64,000 nt of DNA from Rhinopomastus cyanomelas (taxonomy: Eukaryota; Chordata; Aves; Bucerotiformes; Rhinopomastidae), in assembly GCA_013400115.1 (NCBI GenBank), contig VXBP01005623.1, positions 1,076,263-1,140,262 of the forward strand. The letters are read 5' to 3'. Each line of letters begins with the position of its first letter. Within the stretch, counting starts at the first letter, position 1. The notes below the pieces were generated by a model that ran no database searches, had not been told where the DNA came from, and saw only the letters and a program-made list of their open reading frames with translations. This document shows, piece after piece, positions 14,241 to 23,752 of this stretch. Both the position numbers and the translations under genes were made by a program.

Positions 14241-14400
14241 GGAGCAACGGGTGGAAGGAAGGATGGAGGGAAGGAGGAAAGGAAGGATGGATGGGGAAAG
14301 AGGAAGGGAAGGAGGGACGGATGGAGGGAAGGAAGAGAAGAGGGATGGAGACAAGGAAACAGACAGCGAGGGAGAGAGGGAAGGAGGGAGGGAGAGTCGC
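14241..14400 (+). repeat. Purine-rich GGAA/GGGA degenerate microsatellite
   Basis: About 160 bp of almost pure A/G on the plus strand, made of interrupted GGAA, GGGA and GGAT units. It begins about 180 bp inside GMDS intron 1 (C/T-rich in the GMDS transcript). The long ORFs with Arg/Gly/Glu runs on one strand and Ser/Pro/Leu runs on the other are a by-product of this composition. Confidence 0.85.
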
Positions 14401-14582
14401 TGTTGCCCGCGAAAGCACCCGGCAGCTCCACACAGTGTCCGCTGCGCCCAGCTCCCACGCATAGCCTCAGTCACGGCTGCCCACAGGCACCTCACGGCGG
14501 GTCCTTCTCCTGCTCCTCCTCCCACCACCGGGAGTTCTACGAGACGCGGGAAACGCTCAGGAGCGCGGAGCCCCGCCGTTAC

Positions 14583-14696
14583 CTGCCCGGTGATGCCGGT
14601 GATGAGAGCCACCTTCCTGCCGTCCATCTCCTCGCCGCCGCCTCCAGCTGCCACGGCGCGGTCACACGCACCTAGGGTCGGCTGCGTTGATGCCAT
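14583..14696 (-). CDS. GMDS: GDP-mannose 4,6-dehydratase, first coding exon (residues 1-38)
   Basis: GMDS is the cytosolic NADP-dependent short-chain dehydrogenase/reductase that converts GDP-mannose to GDP-4-keto-6-deoxymannose, the first step of de novo GDP-L-fucose synthesis. Reading the minus strand from the ATG at 14696 gives 38 codons: a variable, Gly/Ala-rich leader (MASTQ...GGGGEE) and then MDGRKVALITGITGQ. The RKVALITGITGQ part matches the conserved start of vertebrate GMDS (NVALITGITGQ, then DGSYL in exon 2) and is the beginning of the Rossmann GxxGxxG nucleotide-binding loop. The last codon CAG is followed directly by GTAAC, a good donor in phase 0, at the expected exon 1 boundary. 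The start at 14696 has A at -3 and G at +4. A second in-frame ATG at 14627 also has a strong context and corresponds to the internal Met of the human leader, so it could be an alternative start. The remaining roughly 340 residues lie outside the window. Confidence 0.88.
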
Positions 14697-14742
14697 CCTC
14701 CTCCTCCTTCTCCTGCCGGCAGTGGCGGGGGGGGCCCCCGGG

Positions 14743-15520
14743 NNNNNNNNNNNNNNNNNNNNNNNNNNNNNNNNNNNNNNNNNNNNNNNNNNNNNNNNNN
14801 NNNNNNNNNNNNNNNNNNNNNNNNNNNNNNNNNNNNNNNNNNNNNNNNNNNNNNNNNNNNNNNNNNNNNNNNNNNNNNNNNNNNNNNNNNNNNNNNNNNN
14901 NNNNNNNNNNNNNNNNNNNNNNNNNNNNNNNNNNNNNNNNNNNNNNNNNNNNNNNNNNNNNNNNNNNNNNNNNNNNNNNNNNNNNNNNNNNNNNNNNNNN
15001 NNNNNNNNNNNNNNNNNNNNNNNNNNNNNNNNNNNNNNNNNNNNNNNNNNNNNNNNNNNNNNNNNNNNNNNNNNNNNNNNNNNNNNNNNNNNNNNNNNNN
15101 NNNNNNNNNNNNNNNNNNNNNNNNNNNNNNNNNNNNNNNNNNNNNNNNNNNNNNNNNNNNNNNNNNNNNNNNNNNNNNNNNNNNNNNNNNNNNNNNNNNN
15201 NNNNNNNNNNNNNNNNNNNNNNNNNNNNNNNNNNNNNNNNNNNNNNNNNNNNNNNNNNNNNNNNNNNNNNNNNNNNNNNNNNNNNNNNNNNNNNNNNNNN
15301 NNNNNNNNNNNNNNNNNNNNNNNNNNNNNNNNNNNNNNNNNNNNNNNNNNNNNNNNNNNNNNNNNNNNNNNNNNNNNNNNNNNNNNNNNNNNNNNNNNNN
15401 NNNNNNNNNNNNNNNNNNNNNNNNNNNNNNNNNNNNNNNNNNNNNNNNNNNNNNNNNNNNNNNNNNNNNNNNNNNNNNNNNNNNNNNNNNNNNNNNNNNN
15501 NNNNNNNNNNNNNNNNNNNN
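14743..15520. other. Assembly gap (778 N), probably spurious
   Basis: A run of 778 N lies directly upstream of GMDS exon 1. The 35 bp at 14695-14729 are repeated exactly at 15521-15555, the first bases after the gap. The left contig then ends in a low-complexity G8-C5-G2 stretch, which looks like a sequencing or assembly fold-back. The simplest reading is that the two contigs overlap and should be joined, so the N run and the preceding 13 or so bases would not exist in the genome. Open reading frames that run through this gap are artefacts. Confidence 0.9.
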
Positions 15521-15555
15521 ATCCTCCTCCTCCTTCTCCTGCCGGCAGTGGCGGG
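15521..15555. repeat. 35-bp exact duplicate of 14695-14729 across the gap
   Basis: It starts atcctcctcc and ends ggcagtggcggg, identical to the bases at 14695-14729, which include the last two bases of the reverse-complemented GMDS start codon. After these 35 bases the right copy continues into ordinary GC-rich sequence (tgcggcccagg), whereas the left copy runs into G8. This copy is most likely the same genomic locus seen twice and belongs to the GMDS 5' UTR. Confidence 0.85.
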
Positions 15556-15630
15556 TGCGGCCCAGGTGCGAGGACAGCCCGGGGCGTAGTCGCCAGGGGC
15601 CGGCTTAGGGTGCCGGGGGCGGGCACGGAA

Positions 15631-15655
15631 GGGCAGGGCAGGGCAGGGCAGGGCA
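15631..15655 (+). repeat. (GGGCA)5 microsatellite, G-quadruplex motif
   Basis: Five perfect GGGCA units give G-triplets separated by two-base loops, a textbook G-quadruplex pattern on the plus strand. Plus is the template strand for GMDS, so the GMDS transcript would carry the C-rich complement. It sits in the GMDS 5' flank inside the CpG island. Confidence 0.8.
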
Positions 15656-16049
15656 GACCAGCCACCAGCTCTATGGACTGCTGCTCCAGCTACCGCTGCC
15701 GCCGCGGCATTTCCGCGCCTGCCCTGCCCCGCCCCGCAGTGGCCGCAGGTGCAGCCCCGGCACCACCGCCGGCTCCGCCCCAGCGCTCGCGCGCCCCGTT
15801 AACTACCACGCTCCCCTCCGCTCGCGCGCGCCGCCTCACTCCTCCCCGCCCCACTCTGCCCCGCCCCGCAGCCAATCAGGACTCACGCCGCTTCCTTAAA
15901 GGGACAGTAGCCCCTGAGCTCCCGAGCCCATGGCGAGCGCGGTGATTGGTGGAGAGCCGCGGCGAGTGGGCGCGGCCATTGCTGCCGCGGCGGAGCCGAA
16001 GCACCACTTCCTGACCGCGTGTCAGGGAAAGGGAAGACGACAGAGGCAC

Positions 16050-16055
16050 CACGTG
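16050..16055. promoter_or_regulatory. CACGTG E-box
   Basis: A palindromic CACGTG flanked by C and G, 40 bp from the ETS-type site in the CpG island. USF/MYC-family factors bind this motif. It may contribute to GMDS promoter activity. Confidence 0.4.
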
Positions 16056-16098
16056 GCAGAGGCCCCGCCCCGCACGCCCCCCTCGGCAATGGGCTTAC

Positions 16099-16112
16099 AG
16101 CGCCCCCTGCGG
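16099..16112 (-). promoter_or_regulatory. Candidate CTCF core site
   Basis: Read on the minus strand the sequence is CCGCAGGGGGCGCT, close to the known CTCF core (CCACNAGGGGGCGC type). It lies at the far edge of the CpG island, about 150 bp beyond the minus-strand CCAAT box. Motif only; occupancy cannot be judged. Confidence 0.45.
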
Positions 16113-16409
16113 CGCGGAGGAGCGAGGCCGCGGCGCCAGGGACTGGACGGGATGGAGCGGTGCGACCGCCGAGGGACCACTCGTAGACCTCGGGGCCACC
16201 GGCTGTGTTAGATACCAGAGCAACCCCGGGAGTGTCCCAGCTGGCAGTTCCGTGGCAGAAGCGACTCCCCATGTGGCACAGTGGCTTCCAGCCTGTAGAG
16301 AGACTCTTCCCGGGCCTCCTCCTGTCTGTTGGGAAATGTCCCCTGTTGGGGAGGCTGAACCATAGCGGCTGGTCAGGAGCCGGCAGTGTGCCCTGGGGAC
16401 AAAGAGGAC

Positions 16410-16838
16410 ACAGAGTGTCCTTGCCTGTATCAGAAACACTGTGGGGAACAGGAGTAGGGAAGTGATGGTCCACTGTGCTGCTGAGGCTACACCTTGAGTG
16501 CTGGGTTCATTTCTCAGCCCCCCACTACAATAAGGACATAGAGATGCTGAAGCAGGTCTGGAGAAGGGCAGTGAAGCTAGCGAAGGGCCTGGCAGGCAGG
16601 AAAAGGGTAGATTTAAGTTAGACATGAGGAAAAAGCTCTTAATTTGAGGGTGGTGGATCTCTGGAACAGGCTGCTCAGAGAGGTGGTGGAGGCCCCATCC
16701 CTGGAGCCATTCAAGGTCAGGCTGCCTGGAGCTCTAGGCAATCTGTTTTAGTTAGAGCTGTCCCTGCTTGTTGTAGGGGTGTTGGACTAGATGGCCTTTG
16801 GAGGTCTCTTCATCCCAATGCGTTCTATAATTGTATGA
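16410..16838 (+). mobile_element. CR1 LINE 3' fragment with internal deletion (class B)
   Basis: It begins in the part matching gcctgtatcagaaacactg and continues through gaggctacaccttgagtgct to a ggcaggcaggaaaagggtag junction. There an internal segment appears lost before gacatgaggaaaaagctctt. The 3' UTR has agagctgtccctgcttgttg and an octamer tail (gttctataattgtatga). It lies about 200 bp upstream of the GMDS CpG island. Confidence 0.88.
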
Positions 16839-17438
16839 CAACGTAAGTCCTGAAGCTGCACTAGTAGAAGAGTTCACATCACTGGGGCCTGTGCAGAGAA
16901 GAGGCCTTTTTTGGGCACATTCCTGAACAGAATTGCTCTTACCCTACCTGCAGATACTACAAGGATTATTTTTCAGCCGTAGTGGATTCTTTGACTTTTG
17001 TTCCCAAAACCACCCAACCCAAGGGGAAAAGCTCTTTCACACCTTTCAGAACTCAGCTGATTAATCCAGTACCTTAGTTGAATTACCATGTTGCCCCACG
17101 ATAATGCTCTCAGGTGACAGCCACCTGGAGCTTTTCTCTTCTTCAGAGCAACTGCATTCCTTTCTGTTCAGCTTGTGTGCTCCTGAGTGACTCAGAACAA
17201 AATATTTCAGTCTGTGTTGCAATTGCATGGGGAACATCTCAGCCAGATTGGGCTGAGCACATTTTAGCAGGGTTTCTACCTGTATTTTGGTCAATACCAA
17301 AAACATGCTGATGGAGCTAGACAGGATGTTGCCTCATTCAGGTTCCAGCTGACTGAAGGGGAAAAAAAAACAACCCACAAACCTTTTAACTTGTTTAAGT
17401 TGGAGAGTCACCCTGGTTCTCTTTTCAGTTGCTGTATT

Positions 17439-17575
17439 TGTAGAAACCTTTTTTGCTGTCCCTTCTGTCAGTGGCCAAGTTGAGTTCTACCTGGGCTTTT
17501 GCCTTCCTAATTTTTTTTCTGTATAACCTGACAAGTTGCCTGTCTCTTCTTCCAAAGGTGAGAAACCCTCATATT
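17439..17575 (-). mobile_element. CR1 LINE internal fragment (ORF2 endonuclease-RT linker)
   Basis: Antisense text (ttgctgtcccttctgtcagt, then gagttctacctgggcttttg) reads on the minus strand as the Lys/Arg-rich linker between the CR1 endonuclease and reverse transcriptase (A-K-A-Q-x-E-L-x-L-A-T-like). It matches a second such piece at 37455-37650. Weathered, no 3' end. Confidence 0.6.
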
Positions 17576-17582
17576 CTTCCAA

Positions 17583-18105
17583 AGTCACATCACACCTGTA
17601 ATATCATGTGCCGTTCTGGTCTTCCCAGCTCAAGAGAGAGAGAGTATTAATTGAGAGAGTTCAATGCAGAGCTACAAGGATGATTGTGGGTCTGAAACAA
17701 CTGCCCGATGAAGAGAGATTGAGGACAAAAGAAGGCTATGAGGGGATTTAATCACTGTCTATAAATACATGAGGGCTGAGTGTCAGGAAGAAAGGAATCC
17801 TCTCTTTTCAATGGCATCAGACAGGACAAGGGGTAATGGATGCTGGCTTGAACACAGGAAGTTTCACCTCAATACGAGGAAAAACTTCTTTACAGTCAGG
17901 GTTACTAAATATTGGAGTCAGTTGCCCAGGGAGGTTGTGGAGTCCCCTTCTCTAGAGATGTTTCAGACTCATCTGGATGCAGTTTTGTATGGTAGATCTA
18001 GGCTTTTTAGGCAGTTATGCTCTTCAGTAAAGTGTATCCTGCTTGAGCAGGAGGGTTGGACTAGATGGTCATTGAAGGCTCCTTCCAACCCTCATATACT
18101 GTGTA
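17583..18105 (+). mobile_element. CR1 LINE, about 520 bp, older class
   Basis: Starts near gtgccgttctggtcttccca, passes through gcagagctacaaggatgatt and the ORF2 C-terminus (plus-strand frame 17769-18000, with R-K-F-H-L-N-T-R-K-N-F-F), and ends ggagggttggactagatggt, ccttccaaccctcatatact without a clear octamer tail. Confidence 0.88.
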
Positions 18106-18823
18106 AACTATGTGTAAAAAGCTCCCTATTCAATGGGCCTGGCCATTTTCCCCGACCTTTAATCTTTCTCCTTGATGTTAAACTGCTTAAACCAGGATAT
18201 AATGTTAAAAATCAATAAGGAAATAGAAGTGGAAAATTAAAGAGCAAATAACTGTTGCTGAGAGTAAGGAAGAAAGAAGTAATAGGGGAAAACACAAAAG
18301 TGTGTCAGATTAAAATACCACCATACTAAGGGAAAGTAAAAGTGAGAGAGAACATCCACACACTGAAATTCTGATGTGCTTCAGTACAACATACATTGCA
18401 GTCCTGATGATCTCAGTGTTTGAATGGGGATGTGGCCACGTTGCTAATTGGGATTTGGGAAGGTAGTAATGTAACATTTAAGAATCTCACATGAATCCAT
18501 TGTAAGTGCTCGCAGGAAATAAGTAACCTTACTTTAACTTCAGAAGTAGGAATCACTGATTGAAAATACTGGTCTTATTCACTGTGGGACAAAGGTGCCT
18601 CTAGTAATATTTCGTGAATAGTGTAGTGGAACTGTGGTAAAAGTTGATGTGATGCCACTGCACCCTGTTCTGTACAGGAGTTAGAAGTTGTCACTGGATC
18701 AAGCAGCAGTCTCCTTCTCTCCATCACTCAGTGCAACAGAAAGGGAAAAAATGCTATTTCCTATCTTCCTGAGGTTCTTCTGAATTATCTGCTTCATTCC
18801 AAAGGCAAAAGGGAGTAACAGTA

Positions 18824-19040
18824 AAAGTCACAAGTGACAGAACAAGAGCAAATAGATTCAAGTTGCACCAGGGGAAGTTTAGGTTATATATTGAGAAAAT
18901 CTTAATGGAAAAGTTCATCAGGCCTTGGAAGAGGCTGCCCAGGGATGGGGTTGAATCGCCATCCCTGGATGTGTTTCACAGTCATCGAGATCTGGAGCTC
19001 AGGAACAGGACTTAGCAGTGGGTTTGGATTCTATGATTCC
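18824..19040 (+). mobile_element. CR1 LINE 3' fragment
   Basis: aagtgacagaacaagagcaa, aagttgcaccaggggaagtt, gaagaggctgcccagggatg, tcgccatccctggatgtgtt, then a shortened end with a single octamer (ggattctatgattc). The 3' UTR is internally deleted. Confidence 0.82.
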
Positions 19041-22022
19041 TTTCTCATGTATCTCCAACATTACAGTGACCTGATGTGCCCCTGCAGCAAAAATGATAGA
19101 GCAGGATCTGGGATGAGCTTTGTGCCTCCACGTGTTTCTGTCCTCAAGTTTTACCCTTGGATGTTTTAGGAAAGACTAGACAAGCACCGTGACTGGACTC
19201 ACAAATGCTTATCCTTCCTGTGCTTGGTGCAGGAGCAGCACAGGTGTGCAGTGGGGATGTTGGCAGAGCTTTGTCATTCTGGACCATGGAAAAGGCCACT
19301 TTCCAGCCTAGCAGATGGGAGGAAGCCTGCCTGTGTTCACTGATTTTGATGGAAAGGCTAGAGCAGATCTTCCTGTCTTCATCTCAGCCACATTTTCTGT
19401 GGGGTCAAGGTTAGGTTGGCAGTATTGGTAGAGCTTCAGGCACATGGGCTGAGCTGCAAGGAGCCTGACATTTGCCCTCTGCTGTGCTGGAGGAGTAGCT
19501 TATGTCTTCAGGGGCTACCATGGGGTCCAGAGCCATGAGCAGCAGTGAGGAGCAGTCAAGGACAGCCAGGATTTGGGCAAAGCATTCAGTGATCCCAGCC
19601 AAGGCTTATCTTGAGAATAAATATTTATTTATACAACAGAGTGTGGCAGTGACAGGCTGGTACCTCAGTGTTTGTGGTTTGCAAGCAAACCAGCCCTTCC
19701 TGCTCCTCAGCACATGAAAATAATTAACATCTGTGCCTTTGTATCTCAGGCAGCAGTTGAAGTACCTAATTGTGGACTTTGTGTATGTAAGAAACATCAA
19801 ATAAAAAATGTCTCTTTTCATTCCCAGAAGGGGGTAAAGAGCCTTGAGTACAAAAAGCATCAGGGCCAGCAGTGTGCTGGAGCAAATGGAGTGAAAAAAC
19901 CTGAGAAAAGAAACAGGTTTCTAACCAGAAAGAGAATTAGAATTCTCTGTGCATGGCTGGCTGGGAACATTTTTACCCAACGTGATTATTCTACTATGTA
20001 CAAGGGGTCACAAGACTTCTGTGGGTGATGTTGGCAGTTCTTTGAGAAGAAATCTCGTGGCCAAAGATTAGGAAAGTATAAAAGCATGATTTGGCTAGAG
20101 CTGACAAACATCCTAGCATATTTTAGAGAAAGTCCCAAAGAAGGAAGCTGAACCCCAAACATCCCACTCTCTAAGAGGATCTTCCACTCCCTATAAGGCT
20201 CTTCACAACCAGTGTTTCCGTCAGGATGGCAGTGATACAGAAAACATATCTTACAGAACAAATCCTGTCAAGGTTTAACTAATAGGTTTGACTACCAACA
20301 GGAAATCACTGGCCCTCACTGGAATGAGAAGCCGCATTATAAAATGTGTCTGGTTAAAATCTTATTTGTTGGACTTGGGTTCTTTTATGTTGAAGGGGGC
20401 AGTGAAAAGCCATGAAAGTCTACCCAAAGAAAGAGAAAAAAGAGTAACCACTGGAAAGCCAGGTTTTTCACCAGTGCTGGTACTTGCACGACACTGACAC
20501 AGTCACTGCACTTACTCGTCTCCATCTCTTGGCCCCAATTTGTGTGCCACGGTTGATCTTTTCATTACTGACATTTTCTTTACAGCGAATAAGTCTGAAC
20601 AAAGCAGAGCTGTTGAGACTATTTAACCCACTCCCTAACATCAGTGACAATGTCAGAGGCTTCTCTGAACAGTGTCAGAATGTCATACAGGGGTTCTCTT
20701 CCTTCTTCTGGCCTTACACAAATACAGTCTCTTATGCACCCAAATCCTTGAGTAAATCTTGTCCAACGCATCAGAAAAGAAAACAACCCTGTGTTCCTCA
20801 CACTTTAAAAAGGACCACCTTGGGAAAAGAATAATGAAGACACAGAGTGGTGTAGTGTCTGTGAAGAAAGTTCACATTAAGCAAGCATCAGCTATTTGAA
20901 GAATTAAGTGAAGCAGGGCAGTACTTTAGTGTCTGTTTCTTGTCACTGGACTCAGGGCTATGGCAGAGAGCAGAGATGTGATAACAATTTTTACCATGTA
21001 AATAAAAAATAATCACTGTCTCCTAGTCTGTATTATTGTCGTAACACAGTGGGTCAAGATATCAGCGATTGCTTTTCCAAGTGGTCTCTTCAGTCAGGAG
21101 CAGAACATAAGAGAGACCCAAAGCATGGAGCAAGGGGAACTCCTAATGTCAGAAGTGGCTTTTGAACACCTGTATTAGGCTGGCTGTGTGCTCTGCACAC
21201 TCTTGCTGCATTCCTCTGCATTGTGTCTGTGGTCTGGTGCTAAGGTAAGAATTAAAGTTGTTATTTTTAACATGCATATTTCAATGGGTAAAAGCTGTCT
21301 CCCAGGCTTTTGTGCCTGGGATAAATCATTCTGTGATCAGTTGTGGCCAAACCCAGAAGAATGGTCCATAAAATTCCTTCTTTATCGCCCTCATTACAGC
21401 ACATTAACTGCTTGCTGGATGCTGACAGTCAGACCTCCACAGCCCTTCTTTGGGTCTTTCAGAGACAGATCAACAACCAGAAGAACAGTAGTGGAGCTGG
21501 TTAAAGAGGAAGTTGGGTGCTAGCGATGGCAAGATGATAACATTCACATTCCCTTGGTACTGGAAAGAGACAAATGTTCCAGTAAAAGCAAATGGGATTT
21601 CAGGAGGATGGATGTCAGTTATTCAGAAGGTCCTGAGTTAACATTTCCTGGGAGAAAAAAGGGAATTTATGTGACATGAAATAAATTATATTAAAAGGGC
21701 AGCTGCCAACTTCAGGTGCAGAAGATGGTCAGGAAGTGGAGCAGGGAATCCACTGGGTTAGGTCCCTCTGATCCCAGAAAGGAAGAAAGTATACAGGAAG
21801 TGGAAACCGTATCAGAGCACTAAGGATGGATTTTCAGCAGCACCATCTGAAAGGTCAATGAGATGTGAGTCCTAGCAACCACTGCTTGTGAAATCATCCT
21901 GTCAGTGCACTAGTGAATAGGAAAAGCAGGGCTGGTGAAGTAGATGATGGAAAAGTGAGTGTGTTGGCAGCTGATATTGAAAGGCAATTTGTTTAATGCT
22001 TTTTGCTGAAAGTGTCTGACAA
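19041..22022. other. Intergenic stretch, no recognised feature
   Basis: Nearly 3 kb without a CR1 piece I can recognise. Short ORFs only, none with splice-flanked coding character or a known motif. Ordinary base composition. Confidence 0.6.
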
Positions 22023-22760
22023 TCATAGAATCATGTAGGTTGGAAATGACCTTTAAGATCATTGAGTCTACCCATTATCCTAACTGTCCCAAGCGCACTG
22101 CTAAGTCATGTCCTTAAGCTCCAGATGTCTACAACTTCTAAACGTGAGCAGGGACTGTGATTCAACTCCCTCCTTGAGAAGCCTGTTCCAAGGCCTGGTG
22201 ACAGTTTCCATGAAGAAGCTGTTTTCCTAATGTCCAACCTGAACTGCCCCGGTGCAACTTGAGGCCATTTCCTCTTATCCTATCACTACTTATGTGTAAG
22301 AAAAGACCAACCCCCTCCTTTCTACAACCTCTTTTCTGGTAGTTGTAGACAGCAATAAGATCTCCCCAGTTGCCTTTTCTCCAGACTAACCAGCCCCAGC
22401 TACCTCAGCTGCTCCTCACAAGTTTTAATTCTTTAACAAGCTTCACTGCCCTTCTTTAGACCAACACCAGCCCCTCAATATCTTTCTTGTACTGAGTAGC
22501 CCAAAACTGGCCCCAGTAGTCAAGGTGTGGCCTCACCAGTGCTGAGTACAGGGTGACAATCACTTCCCTACTCCAGCCGGCCACCCTATTTCTGATACCG
22601 ACCAGCATGCCATTTCCCTTCATGGCCACCTGAGCACACTACTGGCTTGCATTTGGCTGATGATCAATCAATACCCCCAGGTCTCTGTCTATCAAACAGC
22701 TTTCTAGCAACTCTCCTCCAAGCCTGTATTGTTGCTTTGGGTTGTTGTGACCCACATTTT
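22023..22760 (-). mobile_element. CR1 LINE, about 740 bp (class C-related, older)
   Basis: Antisense tail gacaatcatagaatcatgta, tggaaatgacctttaagatc, then the ORF2 C-terminus, tcttgtactgagtagcccaa, aaggtgtggcctcaccagtg, up to tgggttgttgtgacccac. Same internal layout as the copies at 3003 and 54639. Confidence 0.9.
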
Positions 22761-22779
22761 GTTCATGAATGAAGGACCA

Positions 22780-22945
22780 GGACAGTCTTCAAATACATAA
22801 AAGACTGCGACAAAGATTTAGGGGAGAAGTCTATTTCCTGTGCTGCTTGTGGACATGGCAAGATTTAAACATGGGAAAAATTAACGTTAAGGATCTATAG
22901 CACTGGAACAGATTTGCACAGGCAGGTTGTGGTAGCTCCATAATT
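22780..22945 (+). mobile_element. CR1 LINE fragment, highly diverged
   Basis: caaatacataaaagactgcg, tagcactggaacagatttgc and acaggcaggttgtggtagct follow the CR1 ORF2-end layout in sense. They abut the 5' end of the opposite-strand copy at 22023-22760. No tail. Confidence 0.45.
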
Positions 22946-23496
22946 TAGTTATCTGGTAACAGATCAGATGAATATCCTCCAGCAGTGACCTGTTAGAGGT
23001 GGCTCTGCCGTGGATGACTGGCTTTCTACTTCATGCTTCAAGGTTGCCTTGAGCCTTCCAACATTTTGATGGGGGTAGGATCTTGACCTCCCCAGCATCA
23101 ATTCCAGAGTTCCACTGACTTCTCCCAAGTCTTCAAGTGCCAGACAAGCTTTCATAAATGGCACTAGCTGATCCTACTGCAGCCACAGTTTTATTCTGCT
23201 CGTAGGGGACTCCATTTTTGGAGGATTGGGTTACCTATAGGTAGCAGAATTGAAATCAGAGAGAGGAAGCTAAGTCACATAGACTGCTCTTGCCTTACCC
23301 ATTTAACCACTTCCCTGTTACTTTATCTCACACTGGTTTCTTTCAGCAATAACATGAATGGCTGAACAAACAGGTTACAACCCCAGTTTCAGGGAGTGGC
23401 AGGGGTGAGGCTAGGAGCTGAGGGCAACAGTCAGTCTGGGCAGGCAGCAGCCTCAATGACAAGGGGGGCACTACTATGGCACTCTAAAATGAATAA

Positions 23497-23752
23497 TAGA
23501 ATCAGAGAATCATCAAGATCCAATATCATCCAGACCAACCATCAACCCAACCCCACCCTGCCCCCTAAACCCTGTTCCTCAGGGCCACATCTACTTGTTT
23601 TTTGAACCCCTGCAGGAATGATGACACCACCCCTCCTTGGGCAGCCTGTCCCAATCCCTGACCACTCTGTAAGGGGAGAAATTTTTCCTGATGTCCAATC
23701 TAAACCTCCCCTGGCACAAATTGAGGCCGTTTCCTCTTGCACTGGCACCAGA
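23497..23752 (-). mobile_element. CR1 LINE 3' fragment (class C)
   Basis: Antisense tail aatagaatcagagaatcatc, accatcaacccaaccccacc, acatctacttgttttttgaa, then the ORF2 end gatgtccaatctaaacctcc. Close to the copies at 42165-42488 and 62459. Confidence 0.9.

Larger units (their letters stand above)
1..14582 (-). other. GMDS: GMDS intron 1 (5' part, continues left of the window)
   Basis: This follows from the GMDS exon 1 donor at 14581-14582: everything to the left on the minus strand is downstream intronic DNA until exon 2, which is not in the window. The intron holds ten recognisable CR1 fragments, listed separately. Between them (about 148-1361, 1588-2628, 4000-4781, 4837-6021, 6396-8011, 8906-10312, 10381-12058 and 12366-14240) I see only unique, fairly AT-rich DNA, short poly-A runs and non-coding ORFs under 140 codons. 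GMDS is known to have very long introns in vertebrates, which fits the lack of a second exon here. Confidence 0.8.
14440..16200. promoter_or_regulatory. GMDS: CpG island and GMDS promoter region
   Basis: Base composition switches abruptly to very GC- and CpG-rich around GMDS exon 1 and back to ordinary around 16200. Between about 15700 and 16112 are repeated GC boxes (CCCCGCCCC at several points from 15720 to 15870), a CCAAT box on the plus strand at 15872-15876, a CCAAT box on the minus strand at 15945-15949, an ETS-type CACTTCCTG at 16005-16013, a CACGTG E-box at 16050-16055 and a CTCF-like core at 16099-16112. There is no clear TATA box. This is a typical housekeeping-type CpG promoter; with the exon on the minus strand it should drive GMDS leftward. 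CCAAT boxes in both orientations would also allow divergent transcription, but I see no supported divergent gene. The start site cannot be fixed from sequence. Confidence 0.75.

Noticed and set aside
14079..15945. Long open frames (300-564 codons) spanning the GMDS exon 1 region on both strands
   Set aside because: They run through 778 N and GC-rich, stop-poor promoter sequence. Only the 38 codons at 14583-14696 match a known protein.
15930..16211. 93-codon plus-strand ORF starting ATGGCG in the CpG island as a divergent gene
   Set aside because: Arg/Ala-rich composition follows the GC content, no known motif, no clear splice donor; CpG islands readily give such frames.
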